From Diorhabda sublineata (Eukaryota; Arthropoda; Insecta; Coleoptera; Chrysomelidae), in the NCBI RefSeq assembly GCF_026230105.1, contig NC_079476.1, positions 34,028,559 to 34,092,558 on the forward strand: a stretch of DNA of 64,000 nucleotides, read 5' to 3'. The position numbers and the translations under genes were made by a program. The notes beneath the pieces were generated by a model, which was not told the DNA's origin, did no database searches, and was given only the letters and a program-made list of their open reading frames with translations. Each line of letters opens with the position of its first letter. The first letter of the stretch is position 1. Shown one piece after another: positions 22,931 to 33,885 of the stretch.

Positions 22931-23539
22931 GTGTACGTTCACATTGGCGCCGCTCAAGCGGTGAGCGTCGAGCGATGCCGCTTTTGCGATGTCATCGCGC
23001 GTCATCACCTTTATAATGAACTTCGCAGTTATCCAACAAGATTTTTTCAGTTTTCAAGAAAGTCAGTGGAAACATTATGGGAAAAATCAACGTTTAGGTA
23101 ATATAAATATATTTTTATTTACCTGGAACTCCTACAATGTGTGATACTTCATCCCATAATTTTGCTACCATTTTCCTGTCTTTGTAGGAATGGTGTCTAT
23201 CATTCCAAAGGGCTGGCCTGGTTTGAATGTCCGATATTGATAACTCACGATCAATAATCTCATTTTGCGACGGCATTTTATTAAAACTAGAACGTATAGA
23301 GTCGCACTTCGACTCCATACTGAATAAAAATATAAACATGAGCCCACCAAAAAGGCGTAAAAAACGAACAAGATCGAAGCTCGAGCGGAGCGATACGTTG
23401 AATCGCGCAACGTTGAGCGGTGGTCTTTTACAATATGAACACATCAATTTAAAGTCTATAGCAAGAAATATTTTTTAACACCGCTGCAGCGACATCGCTC
23501 GACGCTCACCGCTTGAGCGTTACAAATGTGAACCCACAC
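22931..23539 (-). mobile_element. Harbinger-type element with MADF-domain remnant, 609 bp
   Basis: Inverted ends of about 50 bp (GTGTACGTTCACATTGGCGC... and GTGTGGGTTCACATTTGTAA..., both continuing into GCTCAAGCGGTGAGCGTCGA), flanked by a 3-bp TTA duplication (22928-22930, 23540-23542). Minus strand 23270-23120 encodes NEIIDRELSISDIQTRPALW and YKDRKMVAKLWDEVSHIVGV, a MADF DNA-binding domain followed by a GT donor. The nuclease gene is absent, so it is non-autonomous. Confidence 0.85.
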
Positions 23540-23544
23540 TTAGA

Positions 23545-24000
23545 TATTATTTCTAACATCTTTGAGGTTGCTTTAATATTCAGAATCGCAGGAGCTCTGC
23601 GGAGGGAGGAATTATATAAAATAAAGTGTAACGATATTAATAATACTGGAAATGTTTTAATTAACACAGTACCTGATAACAAAAACTTTTGTTCAACGTC
23701 GATTTACTGTTATTGGTGAAATATCTTACAATAGATTAAATTTGGTAAAAATTTATAAAAAATATAAAAACCAACGACTCACAAATGTCAAAACAGATCA
23801 CTATTAGTGGATTCCGGTGGTGATACAATTCAACTAAAGAAGCACGGTGGGTGGAAATCCAACACAATTGCGGAGGGTTACGTAGACAGCTCAATAAAAA
23901 ACAAAATGGATTCCGCAGTGAAAATTTTAACGGGTCCAACTAGTACGACTTCAAGCAAGCTCATAATATCAGCTCCATTTGAATTAATTCAGATTATTTT
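23545..24000 (+). pseudogene. Crypton-type tyrosine recombinase remnant
   Basis: First part: ALIFRIAGALRREELYKIKC then NDINNTGNVLINTVPDNKN (catalytic Arg context RREEL). Second part from about 23802: VDSGGDTIQLKKHGGWKSNT then IAEGYVDSSIKNKMDSAVKI (catalytic His/Trp in HGGW and candidate nucleophile Tyr in EGYVD). The stretch between, which would hold the HxxR motif, is deleted or degenerate. This is the pattern of Crypton/tyrosine-recombinase transposons seen in insects. Confidence 0.75.
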
Positions 24001-26040
24001 TAAAAGGAAAGTTATAAATAGACTAGCCATATACATACGTGACGAGAAATGAGCTAAAACAAAGAAAAACAATCAACAAATGATTGTAATCATAGTTGCG
24101 GAATCCATACTTGAACGGGCTCTAACAAGTTGGCATGGGAATGAAGGGATTGTCCGATAAACCGTCACCAGTTTATTGGAAAGCGTGTACGGTTTTCAAG
24201 TAAAAAATGTAAATTCCATACTTCATAATTTATGGAAAGCTGTAATGGAAATTAATTATACAATTTGAGCTGCTTTCGAGCTTAGTGATAAACAAACTTA
24301 TGAAACGTTATTGCCTGTGATTTGTTTGCATGATCTATGATTTTGATGTTGGAATTAAAATAAAATAGAGACACAAAAAAGAAAAATAAACAAGTATGCA
24401 ATGTAATAGATAATTAATTATGGAAATACTAATTATTAATTATCAAGTTATAACTTTATGTAATTTTTTTCAGATTTGATACTAGAATATTCTTTTAAAT
24501 GAATTTTTTCTTATCTGCGATTTCATTTTTGTACTTGTACTTCAAAATTGTTATACATGGATATTGTCGTTAGCTTGACCTTTCGAATAATCATCTTTTT
24601 ATGAGATACAAGAAATATTAATTGATATTACAATTACAGCTAATTCTAGTATAGAGCTCAATTTAAAATCACCTCTTCAAAGAAAAGATAGTTTGTAATA
24701 ATGATACTGATTATAGGTATTTGTTTATGTTAACGTTTTTATAGATTGTTTCAACTTGTTTCTTCAATACTAGATTCCATATTATGATAATATTAGTCAA
24801 AGGAAATATCTCCATTATGAGTTTAGGTGTTATTGAAATTTATATTATTATTCAAAAATAATGACTACTACATAGTCTGCTACAATTTTTTCCATCACTA
24901 TGTATCGATTGTGATTTGTTGATAAAAAAAGCGATACAAACTAAAGCTAAATCAACAACTAAAATAAAACTAAAGCTAAATCAACAACTAAAATAAATAT
25001 TTTGAATCTAAATATTACCTCTTGTAGTCTACAATCATAATGAACCTCACTTGAATTTTCACTGACACATTAACTTTGTCTTCTACGTGCTTTTCAACAA
25101 ATCACTTTTGCATTTGTAACGTTTCATTTATCCTTGTAAATATGTATAATAGCTTTTTGTAGTTTATAGCGGTTATCTGGCGATTAGTCCGGTCCGAAAA
25201 GTTGAACTATCAGCTGACGACGATAAAAAACATACACGTAACACGTTGATACCCATTTTTTTTTCTTGTTAAATGTTTATCTAAATTTGTCGGTTTGTGA
25301 TAAACGGAGTTGACCAATGAAAATTACACATTTACAAATTCACTAAAATTTATTTGATTTAAGAAAATGCTGAAATATTTAACGATACTGGCATCGCTTG
25401 AAATGGCACAGCTTTCCCAGCCAGAATATTTTTCTTTTACCAGTTTTCAACCGTCTCAACACCCTGACCACTTTATGCTTTGGGGAAAAAAGACGATTTC
25501 ATCATACTCTCAATTTGACTACTCTCTATAGAGTACGGAAGGGAGTATGCTGTATAAAGGCAATCGGAAGAAAATCCAGACGAATCTACTCCTCTACCCT
25601 ACTTCATACCTATAAAATCTACATCTTATCCATAAACGAATATAGAGCCGATGCGCCCTACTCAATCATCTTCTCAAAAAGCTCTTATCTTGCGAGCTGT
25701 CAATTCTCACGTATTGCAAATGCAAGTGCCGATTTAAACTTAGCATTAACGTTTAACTCAATAATCTAAATTCAAAATCTAAATGACCTACAAGCCCAAT
25801 ACTACGCAATATCGAATCAAGAAATGCCCTGAGTTGTTTGAGTAAAAGTTTGTACATGTTATTTGTTTACACAAAGTGTACATTTTACTGAAAATGCTCT
25901 AAAAATTTAATTATGACAAATTTTTCAATTTATTGTAAGTAGATGTGTTGGGTTATATTACACGTCAATGTCCTTATAATCTGAACTGATGCTCTACTAG
26001 TCCAACTGTACAGTATGAATTATTACAAAATGAAAAAATA
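24000..26040. other. Gene-poor spacer; 28-bp tandem repeat; unrecognised ORF
   Basis: A two-copy tandem repeat (AACTAAAGCTAAATCAACAA CTAAAATA unit) is at about 24940-24998. A 123-codon + frame at 25398-25769 begins inside the repeat-free DNA; neither it nor the antiparallel frames are recognised. Otherwise AT-rich. Confidence 0.4.
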
Positions 26041-26045
26041 TATTT

Positions 26046-26360
26046 TTAGTATGTGAAATAAGTGCCTTTGTCGTTTACTACTAGATTCAAGCATCTGGTA
26101 AAGTATTTTTTTCCTTCTTGGGTATTTTGGATCCAGTTGTAGGATATCTTTTTCAATTCGTCCATCCATCGCGTCGGCAGTCGGCTCCTGTTACTGTATG
26201 ATCCATTTCTGAGACGCCATTCTAGTATTCTCTTCGTCCATCTATTATCTGACAATGCTACAAGGTCCCAGTTCCATTTTAAATGTATGACTCTTTGAAT
26301 TTTGTCCGTAAATTCTTATACACAGTTCTTCGTTTCGTATTTTATCACTCTTACCATGGA
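26046..26360 (-). pseudogene. LINE reverse transcriptase 3' tail
   Basis: Minus frame gives MSDNRWTKRILEWRLRNGSY and LPTRWMDELKKISYNWIQNT, the WAGHVARM...RWTK...RPPTRWxDDLK tail of non-LTR elements. 5' truncated. Confidence 0.85.
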
Positions 26361-27239
26361 CTTATCCATGAATCGTTGAGATATTCGTAATTTATTTCCA
26401 GCATATTCTCCTCACACCTGGATTATTACTCACAACCCAAGAGAAAACTTTCCTATCCGCTCCTTTAGCTACTAGCAATGGCCCTACGGAAAATTTTCTT
26501 TCAAGGTATTTTATTCTCCTCAAATTCTTAATTTAATTCCACGCGCGATAATAATAAAAGGCACACGTTGTGATCCAGTGCTATATGAGAAGAAATCAAC
26601 TTTTTTTAAATTAGGGACATTTCTAAGATAACCCACATTCCCTGGATGATGAAGTGCAACATCTATGGATGTCTCATTACATCAAAAGAATTCATTATAT
26701 TGTATAGGTGTTTATGATTTCTCAATCTTTCCTTGAATTTGAATGTTTATTCAATATGTAGAGCATAAAATTGAAAACTATTTCTTAAAAATAATATCGT
26801 CCAAGTGGCGCAAGCATTCTCGAAACCTAACATATTTTAAGAGCATTTTCTCCATCTCATGATAAATGTTTTTTAATTGGATTATTGTTTTTATTATATT
26901 CACGTAGTCTTTTAAGGAAACTCCATATGAAAAAAATTTTGAGATAAATGTAGGCTGCGGCGAAATCTTCAAATATCTCTTCTGCGCAAGATCAATTTGT
27001 TTGGGATATGACCACAATATCCCAATCTGTAAAAGTCTAGGATTCAATTTTTGATTTATTTTCGATTCAATTCTTCTAACTTTCCTTTTTTAGTTCTCTA
27101 GATATTTGATTTTCTGTACTCTTTCTAGCTTGTTAGAATCAATCTACAGTTCCGCCCGATGTTTCACCTATCCGAGGACATATTGTATGTTTAAACATCT
27201 AATTTGGAATTACCAATAGACTTATGAAATATTTTCACT

Positions 27240-27950
27240 GAGTAGTTCATAGTTCGTAGGTGTGGGCGGCCTTCAGATAGGCCCGTCGTGCGCCACTTAA
27301 TGTCCGATGTCCTTTGATCAAGCCGATCAGGTGCTCTGGCTTGAACCCTTTGATGTAGTTAGGCAAGCTGTGGGGTTTGTCCAGGTGTTTCAACTGCGCC
27401 CGTGTGAGTGCAGGGCCCTCACAGATAACTTGGTCTGCAGTTTCGTCCTACTCTATGCACCAACGGCACTCCATGATGCCCATAGTGTGAAGATGCCATC
27501 TTAGGTAGCAGTGTCCGGTTAGAAGTCCGGCCACTAGTCTGATCTCGCCCCTATTTAGTTGGAGTAGTTGTTTGGTGAGAGACGAAAGGGGTCCATCTAT
27601 ATGGGCCTTCGCTTGTCTCATGTCAGGCGTCTCCATCCATTTCTGCCGAACCCACCTTGCGAGAAAACTGTTGATGTCGGCGGTTTTGGTCACACCAAGG
27701 ATGGGTTAGCCCGCTTCGCTGTTGCCTTTTTTGCCTGACTGACCGGGCACCCAAACGAGCTGGATCTTGCACCCGATATTACTGTGTTCCTGTGGCGTCG
27801 ATTGTGTATCGCGCGTCCGCATTCCATCACAGCGAATACCACGACATGGAAGACGGTAGCGTGTTCCCCAAGCGAAAAAGATTCGCTTATTTTGGCGTGT
27901 TCCTTCTCGGGGTAGTTATAAGTTGTTAATATCGGTTTTTGTTGTTTTAT
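27240..27950 (-). pseudogene. LINE RNase H and C-terminal remnant
   Basis: Minus strand: ISESFSLGEHATVFHVVVFA then VMECGRAIHN (RNase H, Glu of the active site), a frame break, then VRQKWMETPDMRQAKAHIDG, LNRGEIRLVAGLLTGHCYLR and WHLHTMGIMECRWCIE, followed past one stop by CEGPALTRAQLKHL and a tail ending ARRAYLKAA. GC-richer than its surroundings, so a fairly recent insertion. Confidence 0.88.
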
Positions 27951-28456
27951 CATGTCTTATTGTACCATTTGAATTCTTATACAAGTCTTTGACGATCTAC
28001 TTTTAGATTTCACTTTCTTGAACAATAACAACTATATATTTTATCACTTCTAAATAAAACTTAATTTTTAAGATCGTGGATAATAGTATTTTCTTTCGTG
28101 AACACCTAGTGGTTGTAGTTATAAAATATATTTCATTCCAAAATGCATAATTTCAAAACTAAATATCAAATTGAATTAATTGTTTATGAGGATTTTTTGT
28201 TGAAATCATATTTAATGGTTCACCTGTTTTTTGTAGATCAGTGTACATTGTTTGTTGAAGCTTATTTTCGACATTAGATGAAATTAAATGTTTAAATCAT
28301 CCTACTGAGGACTATTTTTTGATTTTTTTCATTTGATCACGTTAAAAATTATTTGTTAGAGATTAATTTATGAAATGAACTTATATTTTCCAGTTATTCG
28401 TATAGGAACTGTGGAAAAATTCTTTTAATAAAATAACAAAAGGTGAATATGGCACG

Positions 28457-29196
28457 AATAAGATAAACCACCCCAAAACGATTATCATATCATTATCTAT
28501 ACATAGACTATTGATGATATAGGTTAAATCGAATTATCATATCTATTTTATGCTGTAAGATTTACTTCCGAAGATACCGGAAATGGCCATTGTTCGATAC
28601 ATCTCATCAAGACCTATCTATGTGTGAAAAATCATGATGATTGATTGACACATACGCAGAAGAGTTTCTGTGGAAAAAGTATATAAATACATTATTTTCA
28701 CGAAAAATCAATAGATAAAATGAAAATTTAGTAATGTTTGTATGGTTAGGTTAGGTTTTTTGATAAAAAGGATGCATTTGTATTTTGCATATGGCCAGTT
28801 TCTATTAGTAGAAGGTGTTCCGACTAAGTGAAACAAGCAGTTCTTTCTCACCTCTGGGCACTTCAGTTAATTCTGCGCATCTTTTACGCTCATGAAGCAT
28901 GCGTAGTATAGATAAAGTGTCTCGAACGAGAGAGAAAATGAATATTGTCGGCACCGTAACATAGAGACTTTTTTACCCATAAGAACTGTCCATTTAGAAG
29001 TATTACATACATGAGATCTATCGAATGAAGTTATCCATGGTTCGATATCTGTTTGTCTTCCTGAGATAATGACCAACTACAGTATAATCAGAAATAGATA
29101 TTTCTACATAAAATAGACATGATAAAACGATTTCTCGTATCATCAATAGTCTATGTATAGTTTCATGATGATCGTCGTGGGGTGGCTTATATTATT
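28457..29196. mobile_element. Unclassified element with about 60 bp inverted ends, 740 bp
   Basis: Left end AATAAGATAAACCACCCCAA... and right end (reverse) AATAATATAAGCCACCCCAC... both run into the same block CTATACATAGACTATTGATG. Internal minus-strand open frame 29076-28867 (69 codons) is unrecognised. No clear target duplication. Confidence 0.65.
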
Positions 29197-29199
29197 AAT

Positions 29200-29970
29200 T
29201 ATATTATAATGAAATAGTATTTTAGTGGATAATAAATCACAATATTTTTTTTGGTTCTTCGTACTTACCTTATTAAAAAATAATTTTCATTTTGCCACAT
29301 ACTTTACAGTCCTATCAATTTGTAATCATTCCAATTACCAACATTGTTCTCAGATAAATTTCACAAAATTTGAATATATCTATAGATATTTATCATTTGT
29401 AATCACTAAATTAGAAAGTGTTATATTTAATGTGATTATTGAGAATGCTTCATATTTTCTTCTCTAGTATTGCACTTTGAAATTTAGAATTGTCAAAAAG
29501 ACATATTTGTTCAGTTGACAGTACATGTTACCGTAAAAATTTTCAAAATGTCTCGTAAAAAGTGTAAAATACGATTTCATTCCCTCAAGAGTTTTTCAGT
29601 ATTTTTTCTCTTTGTTATTTCTCTCGTACTATTAAATATTTTAACTGATAAATCAATTTCCGTCTATTTTTAAAGTAAACCTTGAACACCCGATTCCTGT
29701 ATTTGTTTTATTTTGTTATATTATAATTGGATTTAACTTCCTAAATCTATTTCTTATATTTACCTACACAAATATTTTTTGATGGAATTTATACAATGTT
29801 TTCAACTATTTACATAAATCCTAAAAAAACCAATCGAATCTTAAAAGATATTTATTAAATTTACATAGTAAAATTGATATTGGTATAGAGATATATTAGG
29901 GTAGTTTTTAAAATTGTTAAATAATTTGATTTAATATACTGACCCCGCATACGGGGCGTGTAAGATATTA
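29200..29970. other. AT-rich spacer
   Basis: A + open frame at 29225-29467 (80 codons) is Phe/Asn/Ile-rich and looks like chance; nothing recognised. Confidence 0.4.
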
Positions 29971-29971
29971 A

Positions 29972-32150
29972 CCCTTAACTGCATCGCGTATCGTATATGG
30001 TACATCGCATTTATAGTACAGCTACTGACATCTGTCGACTTATATAAGAATTTCTTTGTATTGTACGGCTGAGACAAAATGTATTAGAAGATAATATAAA
30101 ATTTTACCATCATTTATTTATATGACAGAAGATTTATAACCTTAAATGTGCACAATTACGTATGTTGTAATATACTGTGCTGTGTAAAATCATAAAAATG
30201 AATATCAAAAATTATTTTTCTGGTATTTGAGGTATGTAGATTAGTTTTATTTATTTAGTTTTACCGTTTATTATCAAGAAATTTCTTATTTACGTGATAT
30301 CGCATTTGATACATAATGCAATGCAGTTATATAAAAATGTATGGATATATTTACAATAAAAATTCTATATTATAAAATTTTCTTGTCTTTAGATGGAACA
30401 CCATATAAATTTCGTAGACGTAAAGGACGGAAAAACGCCCTAGGAGAGAAAAATGTGTGTCGCTTATTAGATATGCCTTACGGGAGTGAAGATGAATTAT
30501 CACAATCCATGAACGATTCAGATGAGGAAATGATTGAAATTTCAGATAAAGTTGTATTCGAAAAACATGATGAATCCAAAATCGAATAGAAGATTACACT
30601 TCAAAGGTTCCGGCTGACTTGTCTAGCACTTCAAAAGCTTCAAATTGTTTTTCTAGCACTTCGAAAGTTACAGCTGACGTTCGTAGCACGTCAAAAATTC
30701 CATTTGATTTCACTAGCATTTCTAAGTACTCAGATGAGGTTTCCGACGATGCTGTATAAAAAAATTCTGCAAAACAAAAATCCAATATTCCTCTAAAATC
30801 ACTTATTACTTTAAAATCAATTCCTTGGAGAAAATTCGTTGGAGAAAAGGATCTTTGATAATTTTAGACGATTATAAAAAATTTAAAGGAAAATCAAATA
30901 TTCCGAATGGTTTGTTATAGTTACATATAATAAACATATAATTTTTTCAAATACTTTTGATGATGATGATTTAATGAATCTAATACTACAACAGTCTATA
31001 TTATATTTAGTACAAAAAGACCTTAATAAACCGTCAAAACTTTCCCTAAATTCCCTGTAAAAATACATAGGAATTCTTATTTTTTTATCTGTGGCATGTG
31101 TTTCGTGCATTAGAGATCTCTGGAACCCGATCTTGGGTAACGATATGGTGAAATAACTATGGGAATCAACAAGTTTGAGGCCATTCGTTCCATTCTTCAT
31201 TTCAACGATAACACTAACAATTCACAAGCTAACGATTCTACTACAAATAAACTGCTCAAATTGCGTCCTATCATAGACCATGTGAATAATAAATTTTCTA
31301 GTGTACCCATGATTGAGAGTCTTTCTGTTGATGAACAAATTTGTGCAACTAAAATAAAATATTCGTTACGACAATACAATCCTCGAAAACCCAAAAAATA
31401 AGGCTACAAATAATTGGAATTGTACTCGGACAAGAAAACGTAATTATTGATGGAGAGACAGATGTAGGAGCAAATTCTAATATTGTTAATCGTTTGATTA
31501 GAGGTATCCCAGAAAATTGTCGATATACCGTATATTTTGACAATTATTATACCTCCCTACCCCTCATGGCTGAGCTGAAGAAGGGGGGTATTTTTGCATT
31601 GCCGATGACTAAAGTATGACAACAAGTGCAAGGGGGACTGTAAAAGAATTTGTAACAGAATATGACTGTTATCCGTCTCTTGTTCATTGGAACGACCACA
31701 GTCTTGTGTGTTTGGGATCCTCTTGTGGAACCCATTGACACAATACGCAGGTATGTCCGAAATAAAAAACAATATGTGAACATTCCCTGTCCAAAAATGA
31801 TCAAAGTTTAATCAGACCCATAGGTGTTGTGTGAAAAGTAAAAAATGGTATTTTCGCTTATTCCACCACTTGCTTGATTTGTGCGTTGTCAATTCTTGGG
31901 TTCTTTTTAACAGAATAAACAGCATAAACGGCAAAACAACAATATCTCAGAAACAATTTCGAATAGATTTAGCATATTCCCTGTGTAAAATTGGAAGGAG
32001 TGACGTGGTTGACCTGCCAGCGCTCAAATTAGAAGAAGATCTGCCCCTAGACCAACAACAGTTGTTCGTACTGATGGATTTGAGCATTGGCCACGATTTG
32101 AAGAAAAAAGAAATAAATGCAAATATGATAGCTATAAAGTATTGACTATT
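29972..32150 (+). pseudogene. piggyBac-family transposon, transposase broken
   Basis: TTAA at 29968-29971 precedes a CCCTTAACTGCATCGCGTAT start, the usual piggyBac boundary. The N-terminal part (about 30380-30590) is acidic (MPYGSEDELSQSMNDSDEEM). The catalytic part runs KLRPIIDHVNNKFSSVPMIE, SLSVDEQICATK (about 31320), DGETDVGANSNIVNRLIRGI, YFDNYYTSLPLMAELKK (about 31540), IDTIRRYVRNKKQYVNIPCP and KWYFRLFHHLLDLCVVNSWV (about 31845). Frame breaks near 30590, 31400, 31610 and 31810. No matching right end was seen. Confidence 0.88.
30598..30760 (+). repeat. Five-copy 30-nt coding repeat inside the piggyBac remnant
   Basis: One + frame reads TSKVPADLSS, TSKASNCFSS, TSKVTADVRS, TSKIPFDFTS, ISKYSDEVSD in succession: a 10-residue repeat with period 30 nt. 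It is out of frame with the preceding acidic segment. Confidence 0.7.
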
Positions 32151-32479
32151 GTCATCTGCAGGAAATGTAGACTGAATTTTTGTATAAACAAAAAAGAAAT
32201 TGTCTTTTGAGTTTCATCATGAAAACTAAGAGGTTATTTCGCAGTGTTATTTGAAACATAAATAAATTTTGAATAGAACTTTGTTGAGTGTTAGTCCCAT
32301 ATTTAATTTTAATTTTTTTGTGATTAAGACGTTTATTGAAAAGCAAGGTACAAAAATATACATTATATCACACAAGAGTGTTTTTATACATTTTTTATCA
32401 CAGTGTGAAGGTGTGTAGATATAAAAAACGAATAAATAACAGTTAATACATATAAAAATAAAAGGAAATCCGTAGTTCA

Positions 32480-33115
32480 CAGTATTATGGTTCTTCGTAT
32501 TGCCTCGTCACGTCAACATGATCGACATAGATGTCTCGTGACCATTTAATTGTGTCGCTTATCATTAGTCTTCGCATTAGTGCTGGAGATGTTTAGTGTT
32601 TGAAGAATGGCCTCGTTGTTTCGATCCCATGATCCTAGCGCACCCACAATAAATATTTCTACATTGACACTGTACCCCTTCTCCGCAATCTGAATTGCTA
32701 GGTTCTCGTACTTGCGCAGCTTCTCTTCACGTTTGGTAGCGATCCTTTGCATCCGGTTCTCGAGGGTACCGCGACGTCAATAATAGTGATTTTGTGGCTA
32801 ATATCGTCTTTAATCAATATGTCAGAGTCCCTGCTCCCTGCTGCAATAACCAACCTATTTTGTATATAGTTGAGGCGAAGTTGGCGTGCGGCTGAGCGCA
32901 TTCCGCAGTGGTTGAGTACGTGTGGTATGATTTCTTTCTCATACCCGTATCTTCTGCACTTCTTGTTGCCGTGTATTCATATCTTGCAAGCATTTGGAGG
33001 TAGCACCCCCAGTCGTGCTCTATGTATGAAATGCCAGTCCCAGAGGCGCGTATTTCTGCCTGTTATATATACCTTTCCTGGTCCGGTTTGGAATTTTAGT
33101 AATTTGGAGTAGTGG
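32480..33115 (-). pseudogene. R2-like LINE C-terminus (restriction-like endonuclease)
   Basis: Minus strand: TGPGKVYITGRNTRLWDWHF, CRRYGYEKEIIPHVLNHCGM, RSAARQLRLNYIQNRLVIAA, SDILIKDDISHKITIIDVAV, then YENLAIQIAEKGYSVNVEIF and IVGALGSWDRNNEAILQTL. The Cys-His knuckle (CRRxG...HVLNHC) before a D...IIDVAVP endonuclease core is typical of R2-clade, RLE-type non-LTR elements. One frame break near 32760. Confidence 0.85.
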
Positions 33116-33454
33116 TTTATGTGTCTTTGAACTCAGTCAGAGGCCGAGAAGCGATTAATAGAATAAAAAATTCATAATCAAAAGTGAAAAAACTTGCCCT
33201 TTTTTTATAACATTTTATTTCATCCCTACATTTGAAGCAGCAACTTCTAGACATAAATAGGTTATGGATGTAGCCAGTGAGTAGTGAATAATTATTGTAA
33301 ATACACTTATACAATACAACTCATAAGAAACTCATTTCTGATACAAATCGTTAACCAGTTTGCATAATCTTTCTATTTGAATGGAGATGTACAGACAGGG
33401 CAACTGGTTGCTAACCAACCGGCAACGTGTTGGCAATCGGTTTAAAGAACCTCG

Positions 33455-33885
33455 ACTAGTGGTGCATTCCACTAAGACACGTCGCCTGTAATACTCTTTT
33501 CCGCGTTCCACAGCGACTACTATAGTTTTATCGCGACGAAAACTTCACTCATGACTAACGCTATCGACAATCCTATTCAAGAGGTGGGTCAAAGTGAGCA
33601 AAGTTTTCAAAACTCATGCAACACAGATTGCAACCATGGGAATCTATCTCATTATTTGATGCGGGAATTATTGAAAGGATATTATGAGTAACATAATTTC
33701 TAAAGCTTTTGCTTCATTTTTTCTGTTTTGCAATTTGTTATTATTTACCCCAGCGCGCAAAACGGTTCTTAATCCATTCCACTTTAGTTTATTGTAACGC
33801 TCTGGACTAAGTGGAACGGGAATTTCCTTGGTCGTGATCGTCGTAAGGGCTTATTGGAATGCACCATTGTTGATTCGCCGGCAAC
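33455..33885. mobile_element. Possible MITE with imperfect inverted ends
   Basis: Left AGTGGTGCATTCCACTAAGA and right (reverse) AATGGTGCATTCCAATAAGC are alike, and inner parts also pair partly (GTTCCAC / GTGGAAC). Boundaries and target duplication are unclear. Confidence 0.45.

Noticed and set aside
23227..23478. Plus-strand open frame
   Set aside because: Overlaps the minus-strand MADF exon and the Harbinger end; no recognisable domain.
25398..25769. 123-codon plus-strand frame as a host gene
   Set aside because: No start context, domain, splice support or recognisable composition; could be transposon debris.
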